64,000 nucleotides of DNA from Chloroflexota bacterium (GCA_016234555.1 JACRBJ010000058.1:21284-85283); one strand, 5' to 3'. Shown: positions 42,609-51,452, counted from the stretch's first letter. The notes: generated by a model from the sequence alone, not told the origin. Made by a program: numbers and translations.

Positions 42609-44610
42609 AAAACAATTCTGGCTGGGCGCGCTGCTCATCTTCATCGTCTCCGCCATTGCCTACCTTCCGTTGGTCAAAAACCTGGGCTACCTGAATGACG
42701 ACTGGTATCAGATGTACGACATGCTGGTCAAAGGTGCCAGCTTCTACCACGAGATTTTCGCCATCGACCGCCCCGGACGCGCGCTGGCGATGATTCCCCT
42801 GTTCACGTTGTTTGGCTTCAACCCGTTGTGGTATCACCTGAGCGCATTCCTCTTCCGCATGATGGGCGGCGTTTTCCTTTTTTGGACGGGACGCATGTTG
42901 TGGAAAGAGCGGAACTTCTTCGCATTAGTCACGGGGTTGCTGTTTGCGGTGTACCCTGGCTTTCTTTCCCAGCCCAATGCCATTGATTATCAATCGCACA
43001 TCCTTGCCCTCTTCCTCGCCATGCTGTCGGTGGCGTTGACTGTCCAATCGCTGTTGGCAACAAACTTCCGAAATAAAGTCTTGCTCATTGCGGGCTCGGT
43101 GCTTGCAGGCTGGGGCGCGTTGAGTCAGATGGAATATTACATCGGCATCGAAGGTTTTCGTTTTGCCGCCATCATCGTCCTGATGTGGCGCGGAGAAGAC
43201 ACCTTCCGCCACAAGCTGACGAAGGTCATCAAAGCCAGTTTGCCCTTCCTTCTGGTCGCGGGCGGATTTTTAGCCTGGCGCTTGTTCTTCTTTGAATCAG
43301 CGCGCAAGGCAACGGATGTGGGCTTGCAAGTCTCGCAGGTTCTTTCGTCACCGCTGACCGCGCTCTGGTGGTTGAACTATTTGATTCAAGATTTTTTCAC
43401 CGTCACACTGGCGGCGTGGACCATGCCCGTCTACCAACTGGCTTTCCCCATGCGTTTGAAGGATATGGCGGTTGCGCTGGCGTTGTCCGCTGTGGCAGTG
43501 ACGACTGTTTTGTTCGGACTCCGCTGGCGGGGAGAAAAGACGTCCGAAGCAGAATCAACCTCGAGTAAGGGAATCATGGGTGAGACTCTTTTCCTCAGCC
43601 TGGTCACCATGGTCGGCGGACTCGTCCCCGTCATCCTCGTCAACCGCCACGTCACATTGCCCGATTATTCACGCTACACGTTGATCGCATCCGTTGGAGC
43701 GGTCATGCTGTTGGCATTACTCATCGAAGGCATTTCGCGACGCGGTACCCAGATCACGGTGATTGGGATTTTGGTTGCGATTGCGGTGATGACGCATTAC
43801 GGCAATACGATCCGCTATGTGTACGAAACCGAGGCGACGCGCATTTTTTGGCAGCAGGTGGCGTGGCGCGCGCCGAACATCGAGGATGGCGTGACGTTGA
43901 TTGCGTCGTATCCGAACAGCCCGTTGGCGGAGGATTATTTCATTTGGGGTCCCGCCAATTTTATTTATCGCCCCGAAAAGCAAAGCGCCAACCCTGTGGT
44001 GGTGAGACTTCCCGCCGCCGTGTTGACTGGTGACGTGGTCAACCAGATCGTGGCTGGGAGCGGAGTCGAGACTCCGTTGCGGCGCGGCAATTATCTGGAG
44101 CGCGATTTCGGGGATGTGCTGGTGATGATTCAAACGCGCGAGAATGGATGTGTGCGAATCATCGACGGCGACGCGCCCGAACTTTCTCCGTCGGATGCAG
44201 ACCGCCTGAAGTTGATCGCGCCCCGCTCGCGGCTGGATGCTGTCATTACGGACGGCGAGTCGCCAACCCCGCCTGCAAACATTTTTGGCAAAGAGCCTGA
44301 ACATGGCTGGTGCTATTTCTATCAAAAGGCTGACCTTGCCCGTCAGCGCGGCGAGTGGGAGGAGATTCCTGTTTTGCTGAATCAGGCGCTGGACGGCGGC
44401 TACTACCCCAACGACAGTTTGGAGTGGATGCCTTTCCTGCAAGCCGCCGCCGTTCTGGATGACGTGAAGCAAGTGCGCGAGATGACCAAAATCCTCACGG
44501 CAGATAAAATTTTGGGGATGCAGGTTTGTGACCTCATGACGGGCTTCGCACAAAAGGAAACGCTGAGCGATGAAATGAAGTCGGTTATCGGGCAGGGGAT
44601 TTGCAAATAA
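42598..44610 (+). CDS. Large multi-spanning membrane protein of the glycosyltransferase type
   Basis: A 670-residue protein with about ten to twelve helices followed by a long soluble C-terminal part (about 450-670). The first outer loop holds YLNDDWYQMYDML (an acidic DD pair) and later IDRPGRAL, which fits GT-C fold enzymes. The C-terminal part includes repeat-like helical segments (YPNDSLEWMPFLQAAAVL) reminiscent of TPR. The start overlaps the cytidylyltransferase end by 11 bases. A role in surface polysaccharide assembly is inferred from this pairing. Confidence 0.75.
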   Translation: MQNKKQFWLGALLIFIVSAIAYLPLVKNLGYLNDDWYQMYDMLVKGASFYHEIFAIDRPGRALAMIPLFTLFGFNPLWYHLSAFLFRMMGGVFLFWTGRMLWKERNFFALVTGLLFAVYPGFLSQPNAIDYQSHILALFLAMLSVALTVQSLLATNFRNKVLLIAGSVLAGWGALSQMEYYIGIEGFRFAAIIVLMWRGEDTFRHKLTKVIKASLPFLLVAGGFLAWRLFFFESARKATDVGLQVSQVLSSPLTALWWLNYLIQDFFTVTLAAWTMPVYQLAFPMRLKDMAVALALSAVAVTTVLFGLRWRGEKTSEAESTSSKGIMGETLFLSLVTMVGGLVPVILVNRHVTLPDYSRYTLIASVGAVMLLALLIEGISRRGTQITVIGILVAIAVMTHYGNTIRYVYETEATRIFWQQVAWRAPNIEDGVTLIASYPNSPLAEDYFIWGPANFIYRPEKQSANPVVVRLPAAVLTGDVVNQIVAGSGVETPLRRGNYLERDFGDVLVMIQTRENGCVRIIDGDAPELSPSDADRLKLIAPRSRLDAVITDGESPTPPANIFGKEPEHGWCYFYQKADLARQRGEWEEIPVLLNQALDGGYYPNDSLEWMPFLQAAAVLDDVKQVREMTKILTADKILGMQVCDLMTGFAQKETLSDEMKSVIGQGICK

Positions 44611-44618
44611 CATCTTGC

Positions 44619-44645
44619 TCTGTCGGGGGCTAAGCCCTCGACAGA
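44619..44645. repeat. Intergenic palindrome (27 nt), GGGGGCT core
   Basis: tctgtcgggggct pairs with agccctcgacaga around one base (one G-T pair). It shares the GGGGGCT core with the palindrome at 2137-2169. It lies between the membrane protein stop and the oxidoreductase start, with no T-run. Confidence 0.6.
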
Positions 44646-44665
44646 ACTATTGGGCAGAAGACAAA

Positions 44666-45919
44666 ATGGCAACCCGTAAAGCGGACGTCCTCATCATCGG
44701 CGGCAGTTCGATTGGATTGAACTGCGCCTATTATCTTTTGAAATCGGGGCGGAAAGTTACGGTCATCGAAGCGGATGAAATTGCGCGGGGGAATGCGGCT
44801 GGCAATGCAGGACATATCGTGCCGAGTCACATCATCCCGCTTGCCGCGCCCGGAACGATTGGCAACACCCTGCGATGGATGCTCGACCCGAAGACCAGTC
44901 CCTTCGGCATGAAGGTTAGCCTCGACCCGAAATATCTCTCGTGGCTGATTCGATTTGCACTCGCTTGCAGTGAAACCAACGTCCAGCGCGCGATTCCACC
45001 GTTGAACAGCCTCGGTCAGTTGAGCGCCAGGAACTTTGCGCAGATTATTGCCGAGGAAAATTTTTACTGCCATTATCAAGAAAAGGGTCTGCTTTTTTTA
45101 TATAAAACCGAGAAAGCCTTTGCAAGCGGACAGCGCGAAGCAGAATTGATGCAGAAGCATGGCATTCCTGCGGAGATATTGGACAAGGCGGCGCTCCACG
45201 AACGTGAGCCTGCCGCGCGGGATGATGTGTTAGGGGGCGTGCATTTCACAGGCGATGCACATTTGAACCCTGCGCTCTTTCTCAAATTGCTTGGGGAGCG
45301 CGTCCGCTTGATGGGCGCGGAAGTTTTCGAGCATACGCCAGTCAGTGGGTTTGGCGTGGCAGATGGAAAAATTTGTACCGTCAAAACCAGCGCAGGAGAT
45401 TTTGAAGCGAATGAAATTGTTCTGGCTGCTGGAGCATGGACTCCCCTCGTGGCGCGTGACCTGAAACTGAACATCCCTGTCCAGCCAGCGCGCGGCTACA
45501 GCGTGACCATGTCTGCGACGAAGGTTATGCCGCGTCATGCGCTTTTGCTTGGCGAGCGCAGTGTGGCGATCTCCCCGATGGGCGATTCTCTGCGGTTGAC
45601 GGGCAGGCTGGAAATTGGAAATTTCGACAGGATAGTCAGCGCGAAACATGTTGCAAGCATCGAACGCTCCGCGCGGGAATACCTTCATCTGGATGAAAAC
45701 CTCGATATTCACGAAACTTGGGCGGGACTTCGTCCCACCACCCCAGACGGGATGCCCATCATTGGGCGTTCGCCGCGCCACAGAAATTTGATCCTCGCCA
45801 CGGGACACGCCATGCTCGGACTGTCGCTGGGACCAGGCACGGGTCAGGTGGTGGCGGAATTGGTCAATAGGCACGAGACGGCGTTTGATCTGAGTCCGCT
45901 GCGGGTGGAGCGGTTTTAG
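44666..45919 (+). CDS. FAD-dependent oxidoreductase (DadA/glycine oxidase-like)
   Basis: A 417-residue flavoprotein. The N-terminal dinucleotide fold is VLIIGGSSIGLNCAYYLLKSG (GxSxxG variant) followed by VTVIEADEIARGNAAGNAGHI, typical of D-amino acid dehydrogenases. FELVLAAGAWTP-like (NEIVLAAGAWTP) is in the middle, and the FAD-closing segment GLRPTTPDGMPIIGRSPRH is near 360. It probably oxidises a D-amino acid or glycine-like amine at the membrane. ATG 44666 is preferred over an upstream in-frame start that overlaps the palindrome. Confidence 0.88.
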   Translation: MATRKADVLIIGGSSIGLNCAYYLLKSGRKVTVIEADEIARGNAAGNAGHIVPSHIIPLAAPGTIGNTLRWMLDPKTSPFGMKVSLDPKYLSWLIRFALACSETNVQRAIPPLNSLGQLSARNFAQIIAEENFYCHYQEKGLLFLYKTEKAFASGQREAELMQKHGIPAEILDKAALHEREPAARDDVLGGVHFTGDAHLNPALFLKLLGERVRLMGAEVFEHTPVSGFGVADGKICTVKTSAGDFEANEIVLAAGAWTPLVARDLKLNIPVQPARGYSVTMSATKVMPRHALLLGERSVAISPMGDSLRLTGRLEIGNFDRIVSAKHVASIERSAREYLHLDENLDIHETWAGLRPTTPDGMPIIGRSPRHRNLILATGHAMLGLSLGPGTGQVVAELVNRHETAFDLSPLRVERF

Positions 45920-45940
45920 TAAAAGCCTTGTTGGTGGGTG

Positions 45941-45971
45941 TATAATTATAGTGTAAAGTAATAGTGCAAAG
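45941..45971 (+). promoter_or_regulatory. Promoter/operator region of vapBC
   Basis: TATAAT lies inside the palindrome tataattata (45941-45950). Two 11-base near-identical direct repeats (atagtgtaaag at 45948-45958, atagtgcaaag at 45961-45971) follow and reach the ribosome-binding site. This is the pattern expected for autorepression by an antitoxin, but binding is not shown. Confidence 0.45.
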
Positions 45972-45982
45972 GAGTGTGTCTT

Positions 45983-46267
45983 ATGCGCGCTGTAAAAGAA
46001 AGAATGAATTTATATATCACGAAATCCATTATGGATGATCTTCGTCATGCCATCCCTGCGCGTGAGCGGACCCGCTTTATCGAGGAGGTTTTGGCGCGCG
46101 AACTGCGCCGCTTGAAACTGCGTGAAGCGATCAAGAATTCCTATGGCGCATGGAAGGATGAGGATCACCCAGAATTAGCCACCTTTGAAGATGTCAATCG
46201 CTGGGTTGAAGAAGGGCGCAAGGGATTCACTCGTGATTTTTCAGCGGAATGGGGCAAAGATGAGTGA
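45983..46267 (+). CDS. vapB: VapB-like antitoxin (ribbon-helix-helix)
   Basis: A 94-residue protein whose first part (MNLYITKSIMDDLRHAIPARERTRFIEEVLARELRRL) reads as a ribbon-helix-helix DNA-binding domain. The C-terminal tail (AWKDEDHPELATFEDVNRWVEEGRKG) resembles toxin-neutralising extensions. The start ATG 45983 has AAAGGAG upstream. It overlaps the PIN-domain gene by 8 bases, the classical toxin-antitoxin order. Confidence 0.78.
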   Translation: MRAVKERMNLYITKSIMDDLRHAIPARERTRFIEEVLARELRRLKLREAIKNSYGAWKDEDHPELATFEDVNRWVEEGRKGFTRDFSAEWGKDE

Positions 46268-46670
46268 TTATTTACTCGACACCAATATTTTGATTTTGTG
46301 CTTTCGTAAAACGGAAGGGTATCGCGAGTTGCTCGATACACTTGCGAAAGATGACACCTTGTATATTTCAGCCATCACACGACTTGAGATTGTGCGCGGC
46401 ATGCACGACCATGAGAAAAAAGCCACCTTCAACCTTCTCGATTCTCTCGAAACCATTGACGTCACCATTGAAATTGCGGACAAGGCTGGAGAATTAATTC
46501 GTCAATGGCGCACAAAAGGAATAATATTGGGCGATGCTGACGCCGTCATTGCGGCAACTGCTCTCAACCATGGGCTGGCTCTTGTCACCACCAATGAGAA
46601 ACATTTCCCGATGACTGATCTGGTCGTGTATCAGGCTAACAGGTATGGGAAGCTGACTTTGCGAGAGTAA
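46260..46670 (+). CDS. vapC: PIN-domain toxin VapC
   Basis: A 136-residue PIN-domain RNase. Acidic residues are in the expected places: Asp in LLDTNIL near 7, Glu in ITRLEIVRG near 43, and Asp in GDADAVIAATAL near 97. VapC toxins cut specific tRNAs or rRNA and are held in check by VapB. The ATG overlaps the antitoxin stop region by 8 bases. A terminator follows 20 bases after the stop. Confidence 0.88.
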   Translation: MSDYLLDTNILILCFRKTEGYRELLDTLAKDDTLYISAITRLEIVRGMHDHEKKATFNLLDSLETIDVTIEIADKAGELIRQWRTKGIILGDADAVIAATALNHGLALVTTNEKHFPMTDLVVYQANRYGKLTLRE

Positions 46671-46690
46671 AACTTTCCCCCATGATGAAA

Positions 46691-46723
46691 CAGTCCCGAA
46701 AGCCTCAAAAGCTTTCGGGACTG
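46691..46723 (+). terminator. Terminator downstream of vapC
   Basis: A perfect 13-bp stem (cagtcccgaaagc / gctttcgggactg) with a 7-base loop, followed by aattttt on the plus strand. Confidence 0.75.
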
Positions 46724-46728
46724 AATTT

Positions 46729-47580
46729 TTATCCACTATCTTCGTCGTGCCCTTCGGGATTGTGAGCGGGTTTCTCTTTGCCCAACTCCAGCGAGCGCTG
46801 ATACGCCGCCCAGACCGCACGTGAGATGGCTGTGCGGAAGCCAGCCTTCTCCAGATAATACAACGCCTCGGCAGACGTCCCGCCTGGGGATGTAACTTGG
46901 TTCCGCAGCGTGGCGGGATGCCGCTCTGCTCCCTGATAGAACGAGGCGGAACCTTTGATGGTCTGTAAAACCAGTTGCTCGGCGATGCGGCGGGGGAATC
47001 CCATGTGGACGCCAGCATCGATCAGGGCTTCGGTAAAAAGGAAAACATAGGCGGGACCCGAACCCGAGAGAGCGGTCGCCATATCCAGGTAACTTTCATC
47101 CTCGACGAAGACTTCCTCGCCCATCGCGCTGAGGATCGCGCGCGTTATTTTCTGCTGTTCTTCGCTGACGTCTTTTGATGCCGCCCAAACCGTGATTCCC
47201 TCGCCGATTTGACCCGGGGTGTTTGGCATGGAGCGCACAATCGCCTTGTGTTTCAGGCCAGTGCTGATCTTTTTCATGGACGCGCCCGCAATGATCGAAA
47301 TCACCAGCGCGCCGGGGCGGATGCCCTTGATGCCTTTCATCACGTCGGTCAACCGCTGCGGTTTGACCGACAGCACGATCACGTCCGCTTCGTGCGCAGC
47401 GGCGGCGTTGTCTGTAGTTGTCTTGATGCCATATTTCATGTGCAATTCTCCGCCGCGTTCCTCGCGCGGACCTGACGCGGTGATGTTTTTGGGGTCAGCA
47501 AGTTTTTGGCGCAGCAAACCTGCGATCATGGCTTCCGCCATCACTCCAGGACCGATAAAAGCAATTTTTTTATTTAGCAT
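46729..47580 (-). CDS. proC: Pyrroline-5-carboxylate reductase
   Basis: A 283-residue ProC that makes proline from pyrroline-5-carboxylate using NAD(P)H. The Rossmann motif IAFIGPGVMAEAMIAGLL starts near 6, VIVLSVKPQ is near 65, and the ProC signature VTSPGGTSAEALYYLEKAGF lies near 235. ATG 47580 has GGAGGAG just upstream, so the much longer open frame is not used. The gene overlaps the DUF402 gene start by 11 bases on the same strand. Confidence 0.95.
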   Translation of the reverse strand: MLNKKIAFIGPGVMAEAMIAGLLRQKLADPKNITASGPREERGGELHMKYGIKTTTDNAAAAHEADVIVLSVKPQRLTDVMKGIKGIRPGALVISIIAGASMKKISTGLKHKAIVRSMPNTPGQIGEGITVWAASKDVSEEQQKITRAILSAMGEEVFVEDESYLDMATALSGSGPAYVFLFTEALIDAGVHMGFPRRIAEQLVLQTIKGSASFYQGAERHPATLRNQVTSPGGTSAEALYYLEKAGFRTAISRAVWAAYQRSLELGKEKPAHNPEGHDEDSG

Positions 47581-48076
47581 ATTCTCCTCCAAAATCAGGC
47601 GCAGGTTTTGCATTCCAGCTATTTGCAAGCTCAAGCGCTTCGTTCGCAACGGAATACATTTGCTCCTGAAACTCCTTTGTGTATTGATAAGTAATGACCG
47701 CCTCGGCGAATTCGTCCTCATCAAGCAGTTTGGCAGTGCTGGATGGATATCTGAATACATCCAATTCGTAATCTTTGAAACACAGAGACCCATCTTCAAG
47801 ATACGGTGGCGAGGCAACGTTGATATAGACTTGCAGCAGGATTCCCTGTCCATCGAACACTTCGATCAGGTTGTAGAACTTGTTGAACCAGTAATAACTC
47901 CTCAACGTATGTTCGATGTGGATGTTTCCCCGCTTGTGGTCACACATCTCGCTGCCCAGCGGCGAGACCGTGACAATCGAATCCGCATCCATCGTTTCGA
48001 TGGTGGTATGCCAGCTTCGATACACGCTTCCATCCGCCTTGCAGGCGCAAACTTGAATTCGGTCGCCGATTTTCAT
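47570..48076 (-). CDS. DUF402-family protein
   Basis: A 168-residue protein of the DUF402 type: RSYYWFNKFYNLIEVFDG, then LLQVYINVASPPYLEDGSLCFKDYELDVF, typical beta-rich core with conserved Tyr, Asp and Lys. Some relatives hydrolyse nucleotides or act on RNA ends; here the role is unknown. Its last codons overlap the proC start by 11 bases, so translation of proC may be coupled to it. Confidence 0.8.
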   Translation of the reverse strand: MKIGDRIQVCACKADGSVYRSWHTTIETMDADSIVTVSPLGSEMCDHKRGNIHIEHTLRSYYWFNKFYNLIEVFDGQGILLQVYINVASPPYLEDGSLCFKDYELDVFRYPSSTAKLLDEDEFAEAVITYQYTKEFQEQMYSVANEALELANSWNAKPAPDFGGEYAK

Positions 48077-48119
48077 AAGCGGCTATTTTACCCCATACAT
48101 GGATTGGCTCTCATAACCT

Positions 48120-48141
48120 GGGCGGGGAAACCCCGCCCCTA
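48120..48141. repeat. Palindromic repeat with half-conserved arms (gcggggaaaccccgc)
   Basis: gggcgggg/ccccgccc around aaa, followed by ctac as in the gtaggggcg family but without the matching gtag on the left. A degenerate relative of the elements at 13041, 52062 and 52588. Confidence 0.45.
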
Positions 48142-49626
48142 CCTCTTTTTCCGTCTTGATTTTCTTCCCTTCACCATTAACTTTTCGATCCATGCCACGA
48201 ACGGTTCGGCGGGAAGATAATCTACCAGTGGAAATTTATCCAAGCCTCGTTTTTCCAAAATTGCATTCGCGGTTTCAATGCCTGTCGCGCAGGCACGTTC
48301 CAAAAAGAAGGATGGCATGGGATGCCGTACCCAATCGCCTGCGCAAAATAAATCTTTCCACGGCGTGATGGTGCCCAATTGATTGCCAACTTCGGGCAGG
48401 GTGTGTGTCTCGTCGTTGCGTTGCAGGTGACTTTTGATCACATGTCCGCGCAAGCCCATCCACACTTGTTGAGCATCGGTGATAGCTCGTGCCAGCAAAA
48501 CAGCGTCGGGTTGCGCCAGCGTTTCGGGCGGACCGTAAATATGCATCTCCAGCGCGCTGCCGCCTGTCTCACGTGACCAACGCCGAAATGAGTTGGTCAA
48601 TTGGTCGAGCCAGAAAAAATTATGTACAGTGAAGTCGCCTGTGAAAATCCCTGCTTCGGGTACGTCGAGTTTGACGTCGAACCACAGCCGAACCACTGCC
48701 GTCGAGAGCGCTCGCGGGAAAAACAAGCCATCGATTTCGGAGCCAAAGCTCGAACGGAGAATCTGCTCGGAGTTTTTAGAATCAACTGCGAGGATGATTT
48801 CGGATGCGCGGGCTGATTCGGAGTCCGACTCGACCAGCCACAAGTCCCCATCCCGAACAATCCGTTTCACCCGCGTCCCAAGCTTGATCACGCCTCCGAA
48901 TTGCTGAATCCTCACCCCAAGCGGTTCGCAAATGTTTGTGCCGCCGTCGTCGGGCAGGTAGGAAAAAATCCACGCGTCGCGGCGGAGCAAGGTGTAAAAA
49001 CGCAGGAAGGCGATGAAGCCTGAGATGGGAACTTCGTCGGGATGGGATGAAAGCCCGTTGCGCGCCAGTCCGAGAAAAAATGCCTTGAGCGCGGGCGACC
49101 AGTTGCGGGTGAGGTGACCGAGGGTCATGCCCTGCATGGGTTGATTCTCAGCCAGCGGGTCAATGCCGACCGCCATAACCAGTCCCGCCCAAACGTTGAC
49201 CATCGAAAGCCAGTCGCGCAGGTCAAGCATCCACAGGAATTTGCGGTTGGCGAGAAGTTGCATGTAATGAAACGGCGGCGGGATGAGCGAGCGACGAATG
49301 GCAGAGCCGACGGGAGCCATGCCCATGAAACCGCCGTCGCGGTAGATCCAGGTTTCCTCCTGTGCGGGGACAAAGACGGGGCGCAAGTTGTGGCGCGCCA
49401 GCATGGCTTGAAAATTTCGATACTGCGACCAGATGCCGTGCATCCCATGTTCGAGTCGGAAGCTGTGTTCGCCAACCTGAATCGTCTCGCCGCCAGCCAA
49501 ACGTCCGCCGAGAAATTTTTCATCTGCTTCGAGCACCAGCGGGTGCAGTCCGCGCTCTGCCAAATGCAGCGCCGCGCTCAACCCAGCAATCCCTCCGCCG
49601 ATGACGATGACATCAGGGTTGCTCAT
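48139..49626 (-). CDS. FAD-dependent oxidoreductase, phytoene desaturase-like
   Basis: A 495-residue flavoprotein with the FAD-binding start DVIVIGGGIAGLSAALHLAERG and a GGR(L) motif (EKFLGGRLAGG) near 40, the pattern of carotenoid desaturases and related amine-oxidase-fold dehydrogenases. A C-terminal FCAGDWVRHPMPSFFLERACATGI closes the FAD fold. Possible roles are carotenoid or squalene-type desaturation; no crt gene cluster is visible here. The stop region overlaps a degenerate palindrome. Confidence 0.85.
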   Translation of the reverse strand: MSNPDVIVIGGGIAGLSAALHLAERGLHPLVLEADEKFLGGRLAGGETIQVGEHSFRLEHGMHGIWSQYRNFQAMLARHNLRPVFVPAQEETWIYRDGGFMGMAPVGSAIRRSLIPPPFHYMQLLANRKFLWMLDLRDWLSMVNVWAGLVMAVGIDPLAENQPMQGMTLGHLTRNWSPALKAFFLGLARNGLSSHPDEVPISGFIAFLRFYTLLRRDAWIFSYLPDDGGTNICEPLGVRIQQFGGVIKLGTRVKRIVRDGDLWLVESDSESARASEIILAVDSKNSEQILRSSFGSEIDGLFFPRALSTAVVRLWFDVKLDVPEAGIFTGDFTVHNFFWLDQLTNSFRRWSRETGGSALEMHIYGPPETLAQPDAVLLARAITDAQQVWMGLRGHVIKSHLQRNDETHTLPEVGNQLGTITPWKDLFCAGDWVRHPMPSFFLERACATGIETANAILEKRGLDKFPLVDYLPAEPFVAWIEKLMVKGRKSRRKKR

Positions 49627-49640
49627 TGGAAAACCTTTTT

Positions 49641-49720
49641 AACCACAGATGAACACAGATGAAAGTGATATTTAAAGCATTTATCAAACATCTGTGTTTA
49701 TCCTTTTTATCTGTGTTAAA
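49641..49720. repeat. Intergenic repeat of cacagat words, with inverted copies
   Basis: Two direct copies of ccacagat/acacagat are followed 40 bases later by two copies in reverse orientation (atctgtgtt). A related ttaaccacagat lies at 51461-51472. No coding content. Confidence 0.45.
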
Positions 49721-49723
49721 TTT

Positions 49724-50818
49724 TTATCCTGGGGCATAGGTACTCAAATCCACGCCATGAACTCGTTCCCGCAAATACTCAAGCGGATGTGCCTGCATCA
49801 GCGACGGTTCGGCGTAACATTGCTGAAAACAGGAGACACATGAGGTCGGCGCTTCGCCATATCTTTGTTGTGCATTGCTCCAAGCTTCGTCCCAGTTTTT
49901 GACATTCAATAGATTAACCGCCAGCCCACCCTGCTCGCCGCCTGCTTTTTCCATCGGTCGGCAGGGATACGCCAGCCAGCCGTCGGGCATGATGCGCGGG
50001 GCAAGGGTCGGAAAACATTCGTAAGGCGTTTGGTCAATCAGCATTTTCAGGTAGGAATAACTCCCCAAAATCGGCGCACCGCGTTTTTTGAGCGCGACGA
50101 CTTTTTCGATGAATGCGCGATATTCATCCGAAGTCACCAGATCATAGTGCGGCAAATTGTTCACCGATTGTGGAGATAAGGAAAGCCAGATATTATTTTC
50201 CATGCAAAAATTCAACAGGTCATCCATGCTGGACAAAGTCTCAGGGGTGATGACCGCGTTCAACGACAACTTGAATCCATGAGACTTTTGCAGTTTCGCC
50301 GCCTCGCGGATGTTTTCGATCACGGTTTTCGCCTGAGCGTTTGGCAGGCTGACTGAGTTCAATGCGGTCAGGTCGATGGAATCCAGGCTGATGATGAGTC
50401 TGTTGAGGAGAGAAAACAAGTTGGAAGGTTTGAACGTTGAAAGGTTTGAACGTTCCAACTTGTCAACCTGCAAACTTTCAGACAATAACGTGCCGTTGGT
50501 AATAAGACTGACTTCTTGAAATTTCAATTCCTTCCGCGCGTACGCCAGCAACTCCCCAATTTGCGGATGCGCCAGCGGCTCCCCGCCTGTGATCCACAAC
50601 CGCGAAAATCCCGTGCGGATGACGCGCAGGATTTTCTTCGCATCCTCCAGCAGCGGATTTTGCGTCACCTGCCCATTACGCCGCGAACCGAAGTCCTCGC
50701 AATAGACGCAGTTGAGGTTGCACTGCATGGTGGCGTAATACACTGCGACCAGCGACGCAAGGTCACGGTTGCCGCGAGTCAACTTGAAAAGATTGCGGAG
50801 GTAAGAAGGAAAGGTCAT
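49724..50818 (-). CDS. Radical SAM protein with SPASM-like C-terminus
   Basis: A 364-residue radical SAM enzyme. The [4Fe-4S]-SAM motif C33-x3-C37-x2-C40 (QCNLNCVYC) and GGEPLAHPQIGELL are typical. The C-terminal cysteines (CRPMEKAGG, CVSCFQQCY) suggest a SPASM/twitch auxiliary cluster, as in peptide- or protein-modifying enzymes (MoaA/PqqE relatives). No small precursor peptide gene is visible next to it. The substrate is unknown. Confidence 0.88.
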   Translation of the reverse strand: MTFPSYLRNLFKLTRGNRDLASLVAVYYATMQCNLNCVYCEDFGSRRNGQVTQNPLLEDAKKILRVIRTGFSRLWITGGEPLAHPQIGELLAYARKELKFQEVSLITNGTLLSESLQVDKLERSNLSTFKPSNLFSLLNRLIISLDSIDLTALNSVSLPNAQAKTVIENIREAAKLQKSHGFKLSLNAVITPETLSSMDDLLNFCMENNIWLSLSPQSVNNLPHYDLVTSDEYRAFIEKVVALKKRGAPILGSYSYLKMLIDQTPYECFPTLAPRIMPDGWLAYPCRPMEKAGGEQGGLAVNLLNVKNWDEAWSNAQQRYGEAPTSCVSCFQQCYAEPSLMQAHPLEYLRERVHGVDLSTYAPG

Positions 50819-50832
50819 TGTTACCGATTACA

Positions 50833-50865
50833 AGACCTCCGAGTTTTTGAAAAACTCGGAGGTCT
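50833..50865. repeat. Perfect 33-nt palindrome with actcggaggtct arms
   Basis: agacctccgagttttt / aaaaactcggaggtct around one G. On the minus strand it lies just downstream of ruvA and can act as a terminator (AT-rich core but no T-run after it). A shortened relative with ccgagt/actcgg occurs at 63821-63850. Confidence 0.55.
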
Positions 50866-50876
50866 AAAGTGTGAAT

Positions 50877-51452
50877 CTACTGAAAATATCCCAATGCCAA
50901 CCTGAGACGTTCTTCCGTGTCGTCGGGAGCATCCTTGGGGATGGACTGGAGCGCGGCTTGGGCTTCGACCACCGAGTAGCCCAGCGCGGTGAGGGCGGCG
51001 ATGACTTCAGCATCGGTATCAGACATGGCAGCAAGTTTGGATAGCCCATCTCCGGGTTTGAGTTTATCTTTGAGATGCAGTGCCATTTTCTGCGCGGTCT
51101 TCTTTCCCACACCAGGCACGCGGCTCAAAACATCGGGTTCCTCGGCAAAGACGGCGCGCTGGATGGCGTCCAATGTCATAGTGGAGAGGACGGAGAGCGC
51201 CACCTTGGGTCCGACCCCGTCCACGCCGAGCAGGATGTTGAAAAGTTCACGGTCGCCCTGGGATTCGAATCCGTAAAGGATGAGCGCATCTTCACGCACA
51301 ACCAGATGGGTGAACAAAAAGACGGGTTCGCCCGCTTTGGCTCCCCTGCGCAGGGGAGCAGGGACAAAGACTCTCAGTCCCACGCCGCCGACTTCGACGA
51401 TCAGGGCGTTATCTTCAATTTGGGAGATTTCTCCGCGAAGGGTTGCTATCAT
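50877..51452 (-). CDS. ruvA: Holliday junction DNA helicase subunit RuvA
   Basis: A 191-residue RuvA, the junction-binding tetramer subunit. The N-terminal OB-fold is present (IATLRGEISQIEDNALIVEVGGVG), with the HhH pair in LLGVDGVGPKVALSVLS near 77 and RVPGVGKKTAQKMALHLKDKL near 112. A C-terminal domain (EVIAALTALGYSVVEAQAAL) contacts RuvB. It lies after a DnaQ-like exonuclease, ruvC and yebC in one minus-strand run. ruvB does not follow; a radical SAM gene does. Confidence 0.95.
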   Translation of the reverse strand: MIATLRGEISQIEDNALIVEVGGVGLRVFVPAPLRRGAKAGEPVFLFTHLVVREDALILYGFESQGDRELFNILLGVDGVGPKVALSVLSTMTLDAIQRAVFAEEPDVLSRVPGVGKKTAQKMALHLKDKLKPGDGLSKLAAMSDTDAEVIAALTALGYSVVEAQAALQSIPKDAPDDTEERLRLALGYFQ

